Assembly (NCBI RefSeq): GCF_022761035.1
Contig: NZ_JAKWJP010000003.1
Location: forward strand, 529,157 to 593,156
DNA: 64,000 nt
Direction: 5' to 3'
DNA from: Microbacterium sp. SS28
Lineage (GTDB): Bacteria > Actinomycetota > Actinomycetes > Actinomycetales > Microbacteriaceae
The position numbers and the translations under genes are program-made. Below, in pieces: positions 1 through 8,631 of the stretch; position 1 is the stretch's first letter, and each line of letters starts with the position of its first letter. The notes below the pieces were generated by a model, which searched no databases, was not told where the DNA came from, and was given only the letters and a program-made list of their open reading frames with translations.

Positions 1-342
1 GTAGGCGTAGTACAGCGCGCGGCTCGAGGTGCGCGTCTGCAGATCCGACCAGGGCTCGGTCGACGAGGTCGTCGCCGGCTGGAGCGACCGCCAGGCGGTG
101 TCGCCGGCGTCCGCGACGCGGGCAGTGACGTCGCCGAGGTCGCCGACACGCTCGCTTCCGTCGATCACGCCGGTGAGATCCGCGACGTGCCGCTGGCGCA
201 TCGTGTCGAACACGTCTTGAGCGTCGTCGGCGCTCGCCGGCGGGGCCCCGGAGAGGGCGGCCGATGCGATCGCGAAGGCTGCGGCGAAGGCGGCGAATCG
301 CGTGGCGGAGCGGGGTGGAGCTGCGCTGTCGATCATTGACAT
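1..342 (-). CDS. Polysaccharide lyase family 8-like protein, N-terminal part (runs off the window)
   Basis: Only the first 114 codons are inside the window. The reading frame begins with ATG at 342 (a second ATG lies two codons later) and opens with a short arginine-containing stretch, an alanine-rich hydrophobic segment and an AxA-like site (ASADD), which fits a Sec signal peptide of about 40 residues. What follows (VFDTMRQRHVADLTG, then PWSDLQTRTSSRALYYAY) resembles the start of the helical domain of PL8 hyaluronate/xanthan lyases, where a conserved W-x-D-L segment precedes the toroid. The catalytic domain is not visible, so the assignment rests on weak N-terminal similarity from memory. 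It could be another secreted glycan-active protein. It is divergent from the acpS operon. Confidence 0.45.
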   Translation of the reverse strand, partial: MSMIDSAAPPRSATRFAAFAAAFAIASAALSGAPPASADDAQDVFDTMRQRHVADLTGVIDGSERVGDLGDVTARVADAGDTAWRSLQPATTSSTEPWSDLQTRTSSRALYYAY

Positions 343-510
343 ACGGCTCTCGTGTGGAGCTGGTGGAGCTCAGGCGGCCAAGGAGGAGCGTCGGCCACCC
401 GGAGTGTACGTCCGACTTCAGCACGGCTCAAAGGATGCAATAAGACCCATGAACGACGCCCGCGAGAGAGCCGCAGACGGTGCGCGGTGCGTGCCGCGAT
501 AGGGTGACGG

Positions 511-546
511 ATGCCGCGGACCGCGGCCCCCCGGGAGGTTTCATGA
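511..546 (+). CDS. Possible leaderless micro-ORF (11 codons) coupled to acpS
   Basis: A TAGGGT box at 500-505 sits 5 nt before an ATG at 511 that opens an 11-codon frame. Its TGA (544-546) overlaps the acpS ATG (543-545), so a ribosome finishing it would stand on the acpS start. The geometry matches a leaderless promoter feeding a coupled leader peptide, but the frame is short and could be chance. Confidence 0.25.
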   Translation: MPRTAAPREVS

Positions 547-1013
547 TCGTCGGGATCGGCGTCGACCTCGTCGACATCGCCCGCTTGGAGCGGGCGGTCG
601 CGCGCACGCCGCGCCTGCTCGAGCGTCTCTTCTCGCCCGCGGAGCGCGTGCGGCCCACGCGTTCGCTCGCCGCGCGGTACGCCGCCAAGGAGGCGCTCAT
701 CAAGGCCCTCGGCGGCTCGGACGGACTGCACTGGAGCGAGGTCGAGGTCGCCTCCGAGGCATCCGGTCGCCCCGTCTTCGTCCTCTCGGGATCGACCGCC
801 GCGGTCGTCGCCGAGCGGGGAATCGATGTGCTGCACCTCTCGATGTCGCACGACGGCGGCTTCGCGACCGCCTACGTCGTGGCAGAGGCGCGCGGTGGCG
901 TGGCCGGAGGGGCTCAGGAGGCGCGCGCGTTGCCGCAGGATGCGGCGACTCGACCCCCGGTGGCGACTTCTTCCGGCAACTCGGCGCCCGACGACGGAGT
1001 AGACCCCTCGTGA
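543..1013 (+). CDS. acpS: Holo-[acyl-carrier-protein] synthase
   Basis: Transfers 4'-phosphopantetheine from CoA to a serine of acyl carrier protein, activating fatty acid synthesis in the cytosol. The N-terminus GIGVDLVDIARLE carries the conserved Mg-binding Asp (D8), and RYAAKEALIKAL carries the second metal-binding Glu. The LSMSHDGGFATAYVVAE segment is the conserved C-terminal core. ATG 543 is chosen because GGGAGG lies about 6 nt upstream. Oddity: after the core, at about residue 118, the frame continues for about 38 low-complexity residues (Ala/Pro/Ser-rich), giving 156 aa against about 115-130 usual for the family. The stop overlaps the GTG of alr by 4 nt, so the two are translationally coupled. 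Identification is secure; the function of the tail is unknown. Confidence 0.93.
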   Translation: MIVGIGVDLVDIARLERAVARTPRLLERLFSPAERVRPTRSLAARYAAKEALIKALGGSDGLHWSEVEVASEASGRPVFVLSGSTAAVVAERGIDVLHLSMSHDGGFATAYVVAEARGGVAGGAQEARALPQDAATRPPVATSSGNSAPDDGVDPS

Positions 1014-2134
1014 GCCGCTTCAAGAAAGGCGTCCTCCGCGAGGCCACGATCGACGTCGGTGCGATCGCCGCGAACGTGCGGCACCTGCGCCGGCTCACCG
1101 AGTCCGAGGTCATCGCGGTCGTCAAGGCCGACGGCTACGGGCACGGCGCCGTCCGCTCAGCCGCAGCGGCGCTCGAGGGAGGCGCCAGCAGGCTCGGCGT
1201 CGCCGACATCGGCGAGGCGCTCGCGCTGCGCCGTGGAGGGATCGACGCTCCCATCCTCGCGTGGCTGCACGCGCCGGGCGCGAACTTCCGCGAGGCGGCG
1301 GGTGCCGGCATCGAGCTCGGCATCTCGAGCTTCGACCAGCTGCTGCAGGCGTCGGCCGCGGCATCCGTCGATCGTCCCGTGAGCGTGCATCTCAAGCTCG
1401 AGACGGGTCTCGGCCGCAACGGCATCGCGCCCGCCGATTACCGCGTCGTGTTCGCCGAAGCGGCGCGGCTCGAGCGGATCGGCAAGCTGCGGGTCATCGG
1501 CCTGTTCAGCCACCTCTCCAACACCTCCGCCGACGACGATCGCGCGGCGCTGCGCCGCTTCGAGGAGGGCGTCGGGGTCGCGGCATCCGCGGGTCTCGCA
1601 CCGCCCCTGCGCCACCTCGCCGCCTCGCACGCGGCCATCGCGCTGCCCGAGACGCGGCTCGGATGCGTGCGACTCGGCGTCACGATCTACGGCCTGTCGC
1701 CGTTCGACGACCGCGATTCCGGCGATCTGGGCCTGCGGCCCGCCATGACGCTGCGGGCTCCCGTCGTGGCGATGCGCCGGGTGCCGGCCGCGCAGGGGGT
1801 CTCGTACGGCTACACGTATCGCACCGAGGGCGAGACGACGCTCGCGCTCATCCCGCTCGGCTACGCCGACGGCGTGCCGCGCCACGCGTCGAGCACGGGC
1901 CCGGTCTCGATCGACGGCGAGCGCTTCCGCGTCGCGGGGCGCATCGCGATGGACCAGTTCGTCGTCGACGTCGGCGACCACCCCGTGTCGGTCGGCGACG
2001 AGGCAGTGCTGTTCGGCGACCCCACGCTCGGCGTGCCGTCGGCTCGCGAGTGGGCGGATGCCGCCGACACGATCGACTACGAGATCGTGACGCGCATCGG
2101 GCCCCGCGTGCCGCGCCGGCAGGTGTCGGCGTGA
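1010..2134 (+). CDS. alr: Alanine racemase
   Basis: PLP-dependent interconversion of L- and D-alanine for peptidoglycan precursors. The PLP lysine is K39 in AVVKADGYGHG. The C-terminal beta domain carries GVSYGYTYRTEG with the catalytic tyrosine contributed across the dimer, followed by LIPLGYADGVPR and the IAMDQFVVDVG motif. At 374 aa it is full length. Start is GTG 1010, overlapping the acpS stop (GTGA), and the stop overlaps the tsaE GTG in the same manner, so it sits inside a tightly coupled operon. An acpS-alr-tsaE order is common in actinobacteria and links envelope precursor supply to tRNA modification genes without an obvious biochemical reason. Confidence 0.96.
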   Translation: MSRFKKGVLREATIDVGAIAANVRHLRRLTESEVIAVVKADGYGHGAVRSAAAALEGGASRLGVADIGEALALRRGGIDAPILAWLHAPGANFREAAGAGIELGISSFDQLLQASAAASVDRPVSVHLKLETGLGRNGIAPADYRVVFAEAARLERIGKLRVIGLFSHLSNTSADDDRAALRRFEEGVGVAASAGLAPPLRHLAASHAAIALPETRLGCVRLGVTIYGLSPFDDRDSGDLGLRPAMTLRAPVVAMRRVPAAQGVSYGYTYRTEGETTLALIPLGYADGVPRHASSTGPVSIDGERFRVAGRIAMDQFVVDVGDHPVSVGDEAVLFGDPTLGVPSAREWADAADTIDYEIVTRIGPRVPRRQVSA

Positions 2135-2625
2135 CAGGCCTCGAGGCGGTCGAGGGGCTGCGCGAGATCGCGGAACCCGACGAGATGGAGGCCTTCGGCC
2201 AGCAGATCGGACGGATGCTGCGCCCCGGCGACCTCGTCGTGCTGACCGGTCCCCTCGGGGCTGGAAAGACGACGCTCACGCGGGGCATCGCCGAGGGGCT
2301 CGGCGTGCGCGGCCCCGTGCAGAGCCCCACCTTCGTGCTCGCGCGGACGCACCCCTCGCTCGTCGGGGGAGCGCCGCTCGTGCACGTGGACGCCTACCGC
2401 CTCGGCTCGCCCGCCGAGCTCGACGACCTCGACATCGACTTCGAGCGGTCGGTCGTCATCGTCGAGTGGGGGCGCGGGATGGTGGATGCCGTCGTGGATT
2501 CGTGGTGGGAGATCGAGCTCGAGCGGGAGTGGGGCGGCGTCGGCGCCGACACGGCGTGCGGGCCGCTCGACTCGGAGCTCGACCAGGCCGCGCCCCGGCG
2601 CGTGACGGTGTCGCGACGGCCGTAG
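2131..2625 (+). CDS. tsaE: tRNA t6A biosynthesis ATPase TsaE
   Basis: P-loop ATPase subunit of the TsaB-TsaD-TsaE complex that transfers threonylcarbamoyl to A37 of ANN-decoding tRNAs. The Walker A motif is GPLGAGKTTLTRG near residues 35-47. The QSPTFVLART and VHVDAYRL segments and VVIVEWG are family hallmarks. Start is GTG 2131, overlapping the alr stop; the open frame extends further upstream antisense-free but that part is only a shadow of alr. The 164-aa length is normal. It lies directly before tsaB, rimI and tsaD, so all three complex members are in this cluster. Confidence 0.94.
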   Translation: MTGLEAVEGLREIAEPDEMEAFGQQIGRMLRPGDLVVLTGPLGAGKTTLTRGIAEGLGVRGPVQSPTFVLARTHPSLVGGAPLVHVDAYRLGSPAELDDLDIDFERSVVIVEWGRGMVDAVVDSWWEIELEREWGGVGADTACGPLDSELDQAAPRRVTVSRRP

Positions 2626-2655
2626 CCCGGGAGGACCCCTTCCGGAGGAGGCGAC

Positions 2656-2668
2656 TAGCCTGGAAGGC
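2656..2668 (+). promoter_or_regulatory. Leaderless promoter -10 for tsaB
   Basis: TAGCCT at 2656-2661 lies 7 nt before the GTG at 2669, placing the transcription start at the start codon. This suggests tsaB-rimI-tsaD can be transcribed independently of acpS-alr-tsaE. Confidence 0.6.
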
Positions 2669-3328
2669 GTGATCCTGGGCATCGACACCTCCCTCGGCAC
2701 GGCCGTGGCCGTCGTCGAGCCCGACGGGGTCGTGCGCGCGCAGGTCGAGAGCACCGACTCGCGGGGTCACGCCGAGGTCATCGGCCTGCTCATCGAGAGG
2801 GCGTTGGCCGAAGCATCCGTCCGCCCTTCCGACATCGCGCATGTCGCTTCGGGCATGGGCCCCGGGCCGTTCACGGGACTGCGCGTCGGCATCGCCGCCG
2901 CGCGGGCGTTCGCGCTGGGCCGCGGCATCCCCGTGATCCCCGTCGCGAGCCACGACGCCGTCGCACTCGAGCTGCTGCTGCACGCCGCGCTCACAGGCGG
3001 GCGCGACAACACCGAAGACGCGGCCTTCGCCGTCGTGACCGACGCGCGCCGCCGCGAGTTCGCCTACACGGTCTATCGCGGGATCGACGACGACGGACTG
3101 CCCGTGCGCACGGCCGAGCCGGCGCTCGCGCCGCGCGACGACCTCGACGGTCTGCTCGCGTCGGCGGGAGTCCTGCGTCGCGACACCGAGCGGATCCCGG
3201 CTGCGATGCTCGCGCTCGCCGCGGGCCGAGCGCTCGCCGCCGACCGCACGATGGCCTCCGCCGACGCCCTCTATCTGCGTTCGCCCGATGTCACGCTGCC
3301 GACCGGACCGAAGCGAGTCACGGCATGA
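2669..3328 (+). CDS. tsaB: tRNA t6A biosynthesis protein TsaB
   Basis: ASKHA-fold, catalytically inactive partner of TsaD that scaffolds the t6A complex. It opens [20 protein letters not shown], the actin-like first strand and turn, and carries [20 protein letters not shown], the characteristic TsaB segment. At 219 aa it has the usual length. The start is GTG 2669, fixed by the leaderless -10 box just upstream rather than by a Shine-Dalgarno. Its stop overlaps rimI by 4 nt. Confidence 0.94.
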   Translation: MILGIDTSLGTAVAVVEPDGVVRAQVESTDSRGHAEVIGLLIERALAEASVRPSDIAHVASGMGPGPFTGLRVGIAAARAFALGRGIPVIPVASHDAVALELLLHAALTGGRDNTEDAAFAVVTDARRREFAYTVYRGIDDDGLPVRTAEPALAPRDDLDGLLASAGVLRRDTERIPAAMLALAAGRALAADRTMASADALYLRSPDVTLPTGPKRVTA

Positions 3329-3818
3329 CCCTGCGCACGGCGACCGCGGACGACCTCGGCGCGATCATGGCGCTCGAGCGGGCCTCCTTCCCGACCGACG
3401 CGTGGTCCGAGGCCATGATGCGCGAAGAGCTCGCGTCGCCGCACGGCCGCTACCTCGTGTCGGAAGAGGCCGGGAGGCTCGTCGGCTACGCGGGTCTGCG
3501 CGCACCGCGCGGGGGGAAGGATGCCGACATCCAGACCATCGCGATCGCCGAGTCGGCACGCGGCCGGGGTCGCGGACGCGTGCTGCTGGAGGCGCTGCTG
3601 GAAGAGGCATCCGTCCGCCGCGTGCACGACGTGTTCCTCGAGGTGCGCGCCGACAACCCCGTCGCGCAGGCGCTGTACGCCTCGGAGGGGTTCACCGAGG
3701 TGGGCCGCCGGCCGCGCTACTACCAGCCCGACGACGTCGACGCCGTCGTGATGCGCCTCGACGTGCGCGGGTGGGCGACGCGCCGCGAGCCGGACCCCGA
3801 AGACGCGGGAGCGTGCAC

Positions 3819-3822
<4 letters not shown>
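3325..3822 (+). CDS. rimI: Ribosomal protein S18-alanine N-acetyltransferase (GNAT)
   Basis: GNAT-fold acetyltransferase; the family acetylates the N-terminal alanine of ribosomal protein S18. The acetyl-CoA loop is visible as [20 protein letters not shown] (R-x-x-G-x-G type), with the C-terminal [19 protein letters not shown] strand-loop typical of the family. 165 aa. The ATG overlaps the tsaB stop and its own stop overlaps the tsaD GTG. The tsaB-rimI-tsaD arrangement is widespread, which supports the RimI name over a generic GNAT. Confidence 0.9.
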
Positions 3823-4912
<1,090 letters not shown>

Positions 4913-4916
<4 letters not shown>

Positions 4917-5440
4917 GCGAGCCGGACGCGCCCGACGCCGCGGCGGGGCCGGCCGCCCCGCGCGAGCCTGCCGGGACTCCCGCGCCCGCCGAGCCGTCGG
5001 CGTCCGCCGTGACGATGGCCGCGACTCCCGAAGTCGCACCCGTCGACCCGGAGTCGGTGCTGCCGGGCGCGCACCGCGGCGGATTCCAGCGGCTGCCGAC
5101 GGCGCCGCTCGAGATCACGTCGGCGACCGCGCCCCACGATCCCGACGGGGAGCAGCCCGCCCCCGAGATGCAGTGGCTCATGCCCGAGCCCCGGCAGCCG
5201 GCACGGGGGATGTCGGGATGGGCGCTCGCCTTCGGCATCCTCGCGCTGTTCGCCTCGCTCTTCGTCGGATGGGGCTTCCCCCTCGGCATCGTCGCGATCG
5301 TCGCGGCGATCCTCGCGCTGCGCCGACCGCTCGAGAGCCGCGGCGTCGCGGTGTGGGCGATCGTCCTCGGCGGAGTCTCGATCCTCTACAGCGCCGGCTG
5401 GCTGCTCTTCGCCGCGACGAGCGCCGGTCTCATCCGCTGA
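4913..5440 (+). CDS. DUF4190-type two-helix membrane protein
   Basis: The first roughly 95 residues are Pro/Ala/Glu-rich and probably disordered in the cytoplasm. Two hydrophobic segments follow, [20 protein letters not shown]...[11 protein letters not shown] and [20 protein letters not shown], separated by a short RRPLESRG loop. This layout matches the DUF4190 family of small actinobacterial membrane proteins, whose function is not known. GTG 4913 overlaps the tsaD stop (GTGTGA), so it is the last gene of the t6A operon. 175 aa. It converges on the methyltransferase gene with a 12-bp gap. Confidence 0.75.
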
Positions 5441-5452
5441 TCGCGGGCGGCG

Positions 5453-6655
5453 TCAGGCGGCCGCAGCCACGCGGTCGGCGAGCAGCGCGACCCGCTTCTG
5501 CCCGATGCGCGTCAGGATCAGCGTCGCCGAACCCTCCCCACGCAGCGCGAGGGACTTCCGCAGCACGGCGGGGTCGACATCCACTCCCCGCTTCTTGATC
5601 TCGAGCGTGCCGATGCCGCGCTCGCGCAGCGTCTTGCCGAGCTTCTTCGTGTCGGCGGGCAGCTCCTCGCGCACGCGGAACGACGCGACGAAGGGCGACG
5701 TGAGGGGCGCATCCGACGTGAGGTAGGCGATGTGCTCGTCGAGCATCCCGGCCTCGAGCGACCGCGCGACGTCGCCGATGAGCTTCGCGCGGATCACCGC
5801 GCCGTCCGGCTCGTGCACGAACGCGCCGAGGGCGCGTGCGGGCTCGTCCGCGGCATCCTGCTCCGCCGTCATCTCCCACGCCGATTCGCCGCGCACGACG
5901 AGCGCCGCGCGCCGCACGCCCGGCCGGGCGAGCTGCCTCGACCAGACGACGAGCTCGATCGTCGAGCCCTCGGCACTCACCCACTGCGCCTCGACGTCGT
6001 CGGGGAGCAGGGCGCGGTCGAGTGCGGGGCCGAGTTTGACGCCCACGGGATGCTGTGCCGCGAGGTCGAACACCCAGTCGAGGGACGGCGACCAGTCCTC
6101 GGGCCGAGCCCGCTTCGTCTCGCCGTGGCCCGCCGTGCGCCGCGCGGGATCGAGCCAGTACGCATCGACCTCGGCGTCGGCGACGGCGTCCTCTGCGCGA
6201 GCGTGGCGGACTGTCACGTCTTCGCCGAACGGCGCAAGGTTGTAGGCCGCGATCGCCGCCGTGACGTCGTCGGCGTCGACCGCGACGACCTTGAGGCCGA
6301 GTGCGGCGAACCCCATCGCGTCGCCCCCGATGCCGCAGCCGAGGTCGGCGACCGACGTCATGCCGGCGCCCCGGAACCGCGCCGCGTGCCGGCCCGCGAT
6401 CGAGAGCCGGGTCGCCTGCTCGAGGCCCGCGCGCGTGAAGAGCATGCGGTCGGCGAACGCGCCGAACTTCGTGCGCGCCCGCTCGCGGAGCCGCGCCTGC
6501 GTCACGACGGCCGAGACCGACTCGGGGGAGTGCCCCGCAGACCGCAGCCGCGACACCGTGCGGGCGACGTCGTCCGAGGACTCGAGGGGCGGCAGCTCGT
6601 CGAGCAGCCGCAGACCGTCGGGCGTCAGCAGCACGGCGAGCTCGGCGAGATCCAT
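5453..6655 (-). CDS. Class I SAM-dependent methyltransferase with THUMP-like C-terminal domain
   Basis: A 400-aa protein. The SAM-binding motif I is [20 protein letters not shown] near residues 100-118, preceded by a helical N-terminal region with the conserved [20 protein letters not shown] segment. After [11 protein letters not shown] (motif IV-like) comes a C-terminal part ending [21 protein letters not shown], typical of the THUMP-like domain found behind these actinobacterial methyltransferases. The substrate is probably an RNA, but this is inference from the THUMP-like domain. ATG 6655 is preceded at 6 nt by a TACGCT box (6667-6662), so the mRNA is probably leaderless. The gene is divergent from groES. 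Confidence 0.82.
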   Translation of the reverse strand: MDLAELAVLLTPDGLRLLDELPPLESSDDVARTVSRLRSAGHSPESVSAVVTQARLRERARTKFGAFADRMLFTRAGLEQATRLSIAGRHAARFRGAGMTSVADLGCGIGGDAMGFAALGLKVVAVDADDVTAAIAAYNLAPFGEDVTVRHARAEDAVADAEVDAYWLDPARRTAGHGETKRARPEDWSPSLDWVFDLAAQHPVGVKLGPALDRALLPDDVEAQWVSAEGSTIELVVWSRQLARPGVRRAALVVRGESAWEMTAEQDAADEPARALGAFVHEPDGAVIRAKLIGDVARSLEAGMLDEHIAYLTSDAPLTSPFVASFRVREELPADTKKLGKTLRERGIGTLEIKKRGVDVDPAVLRKSLALRGEGSATLILTRIGQKRVALLADRVAAAA

Positions 6656-6695
6656 CCGGCCAGCGTAGGGCGAGTGCGGCCGAGTGTGACGTCAC

Positions 6696-6722
6696 TTGGC
6701 ACTCACGTTGCACGAGTGCCAG
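6696..6722 (+). promoter_or_regulatory. CIRCE operator 1 (HrcA site) upstream of groES
   Basis: TTGGCACTC-N9-GAGTGCCAG matches the HrcA-binding CIRCE consensus TTAGCACTC-N9-GAGTGCTAA at 15 of 18 arm positions. It overlaps the -35 box of the groES promoter. Confidence 0.9.
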
Positions 6723-6737
6723 CCCGCCACCTAGACT
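6708..6737 (+). promoter_or_regulatory. groES promoter (TTGCAC -18- TAGACT)
   Basis: TTGCAC at 6708-6713 and TAGACT at 6732-6737 are separated by 18 bp and sandwiched between the two CIRCE elements, so HrcA bound at either site would block polymerase. Confidence 0.75.
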
Positions 6738-6740
6738 GGA

Positions 6741-6767
6741 TCAGCACTCGCCCCCTGTGAGTGCTAA
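6741..6767 (+). promoter_or_regulatory. CIRCE operator 2 (HrcA site) upstream of groES
   Basis: TCAGCACTC-N9-GAGTGCTAA; the right arm is a perfect match and the left differs at two positions. It covers the predicted transcription start. Starts of the two CIRCE elements are 45 bp apart. Confidence 0.92.
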
Positions 6768-6801
6768 CGAGTTTTGTCTCAAGGAAAGCAGAGGTAGACC
6801 C

Positions 6802-7098
6802 GTGTCGGTTTCCATCAAGCCGCTCGAGGACCGCATCGTCATCACGCAGGTCGAGGCCGAGCAGACCACGTCCAGCGGACTGGTCATCCCCGACACCGCC
6901 AAGGAGAAGCCCCAGGAGGGCGAGGTCGTGGCAGTCGGCCCCGGGCGCATCGACGACAACGGCAACCGCATCCCGCTCGATGTCGCCGTCGGCGACCGCG
7001 TGATCTACAGCAAGTACGGCGGCACCGAGGTCAAGTTCGGCGGCGACGAGTTCCTCGTCCTGTCGGCTCGCGACGTGCTCGCGGTCGTGGTCCGCTAA
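6802..7098 (+). CDS. groES: Co-chaperonin GroES (Cpn10)
   Basis: 98 aa, the usual GroES size. The sequence [18 protein letters not shown], then [26 protein letters not shown] (mobile loop and roof) and [28 protein letters not shown] are diagnostic. It caps GroEL and assists folding in the cytosol. Start GTG 6802 is chosen for homology; AGAGG lies about 8 nt upstream. Two CIRCE sites show HrcA-controlled heat-shock expression. No groEL follows: a strong terminator closes the transcript 17 nt after the stop, so the partner must be elsewhere. Confidence 0.97.
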   Translation: MSVSIKPLEDRIVITQVEAEQTTSSGLVIPDTAKEKPQEGEVVAVGPGRIDDNGNRIPLDVAVGDRVIYSKYGGTEVKFGGDEFLVLSARDVLAVVVR

Positions 7099-7114
7099 GA
7101 CCCGCACACTTTCC

Positions 7115-7150
7115 GAAGGGGCCTGGATGCTTCGGCATCCGGGCCCCTTC
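7115..7150 (+). terminator. Rho-independent-type terminator after groES
   Basis: GAAGGGGCC (7115-7123) pairs with GGCCCCTTC (7142-7150), with an inner TGGATGC/GCATCCG stem extending it. A GTC rather than a T-tract follows, as is usual at high GC. Confidence 0.8.
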
Positions 7151-7265
7151 GTCATGCCCGCCGGTCCTCACGGCGGCGAGGCTGGCGGGAATCGAACGCA
7201 GGACGGCAGGGCGACGGATGCCGCACCGGGCCGCGGTGCGGAAGCCCCGCCATAGGCTGGAACCC

Positions 7266-8276
7266 GTGACACAAGAGTCCCCATCCACGACGCCCGTGAG
7301 CCCGAGCGGTGCGGCCGGGGGAGCGGCATCCGGACTCGACTCTCCCCGTCAGCGCACCCTCGGCGGCGTGTACGCGTTCATGGCCTACCTCTTGTGGGGC
7401 TTCCTTCCCCTCTACTTCCTCCTTCTCGCGCCGACGGGCCCGTGGGAGGTCGTCGCGTGGCGGATCATCCTCTCGCTCGCGTTCTGCGCGTTCCTGCTGA
7501 CCGTCACACGCACGTGGCCCAAGCTCGTCGCGATCCTGCGCAATCGCCGACTCGTCGGCTGGACGATGGTCGCGGGCGCCCTGATCTACGTCAACTGGCA
7601 GGTCTTCCTCATCGCGACCCTCACGGGCCACGTCGTGGAGACGAGCCTCGGCTACTTCATCAACCCGATCGTCACGGTGCTGCTGGGCGTGCTCGTGCTG
7701 CATGAGCGCCTGCGCGTCGCGCAGTGGATCGCGCTCGGGATCGCGACGGCGGCGGTGCTCGTGATCATCCTCGGCTACAGGTCGTTCCCGTGGATCGCGC
7801 TGTCGCTCGCCTTCAGCTTCGGCTTCTACGGCCTCGTCAAGAAGCGCATCGGGCCCTCGGTCGATGCGATCAGCGGCCTCACGCTCGAGTCGCTGTGGCT
7901 CACGCCGCTCGCGATCGTGCAGCTCGTCGTCGTCGGCGCGACGGTGGGGCTCACGATGGGGCAGGAGGGTGCAGGTCACACCGCCCTGCTGCTGTTCGCG
8001 GGCGTCGCGACGGCGATCCCGCTGCTGCTCTTCGCGGCCGGCGCGCGCCGCGCTCCGCTGACGCTCATCGGCATCCTGCAGTTCGTCGCGCCGATCCTGC
8101 AGTTCGTCTTCGGAGTCTGGCTCCTCGGCGAGCCGATGACGCTCGAACGCTGGATCGGCTTCGGCCTCGTGTGGGTCGCGCTGACGCTGCTCACGGTCGA
8201 CTCGCTCGTCGCCGCGCGCCGCGCGCGGCAAGGTCAGGGCGTCGAGAGCGTCTCGGACGTCGCTGAGCTCACCTGA
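7266..8276 (+). CDS. rarD: EamA-family permease, RarD type
   Basis: A 336-aa integral membrane protein with about ten hydrophobic segments in two EamA repeats. The first opens GVYAFMAYLLWGFLPLYFLLL, followed by WEVVAWRIILSLAFC and LIYVNWQVFLIAT, all typical of RarD/PEG344 proteins, which are distinguished from other drug/metabolite transporters by the WE-x-x-x-xR segment. The substrate is unknown; the chloramphenicol-sensitivity name is historical. The start GTG 7266 lies 7 nt after TAGGCT (7253-7258), indicating a leaderless mRNA. It converges on csoR with 22 bp between stops. Confidence 0.88.
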   Translation: MTQESPSTTPVSPSGAAGGAASGLDSPRQRTLGGVYAFMAYLLWGFLPLYFLLLAPTGPWEVVAWRIILSLAFCAFLLTVTRTWPKLVAILRNRRLVGWTMVAGALIYVNWQVFLIATLTGHVVETSLGYFINPIVTVLLGVLVLHERLRVAQWIALGIATAAVLVIILGYRSFPWIALSLAFSFGFYGLVKKRIGPSVDAISGLTLESLWLTPLAIVQLVVVGATVGLTMGQEGAGHTALLLFAGVATAIPLLLFAAGARRAPLTLIGILQFVAPILQFVFGVWLLGEPMTLERWIGFGLVWVALTLLTVDSLVAARRARQGQGVESVSDVAELT

Positions 8277-8298
8277 CGGCCGCCCAGGCGTCCGCGCG

Positions 8299-8631
8299 TC
8301 AGCGCACGAGGCGCGCGATCGCCTGCGTCGCCTCGGCGATCTTCGCGTCGGCTTCGGGGCCGCCGAGCCTCGCGGCATCCACGACGCAGTGTTTGAGGTG
8401 GTCGTCGAGCAACCCGATCGCGACGGCTTCGAGCGCGCTCGTGAGGGCGCTGATCTGCGTCAGGATGTCGATGCAGTACTTCTCGTCCTCCACCATCTTG
8501 TGGATTCCGCGCGCCTGCCCCTCGATGCGCCGAAGGCGGTTGAGGTACTTGTCCTTGTCGGTGATGTAGCCGTGGTGCGATTCATGGGGATGCCCGACGG
8601 ATGCCGCTCCCGGCGTGACTGCACTGGTCAT
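8299..8631 (-). CDS. csoR: Copper-sensing repressor CsoR
   Basis: A 110-aa all-helical DNA-binding repressor. The Cu(I) ligand set Cys-His-Cys is present as C53 (KYCIDIL), H78 and C82 (DDHLKHC), and [19 protein letters not shown] is the conserved first helix. With copper bound the protein releases its operator. The ATG at 8631 overlaps the copA stop by 4 nt (ATGA), so regulator and pump are one transcript. Two matching operators lie upstream of copA (10911-10957), which predicts autoregulation of the operon. Confidence 0.93.
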   Translation of the reverse strand: MTSAVTPGAASVGHPHESHHGYITDKDKYLNRLRRIEGQARGIHKMVEDEKYCIDILTQISALTSALEAVAIGLLDDHLKHCVVDAARLGGPEADAKIAEATQAIARLVR

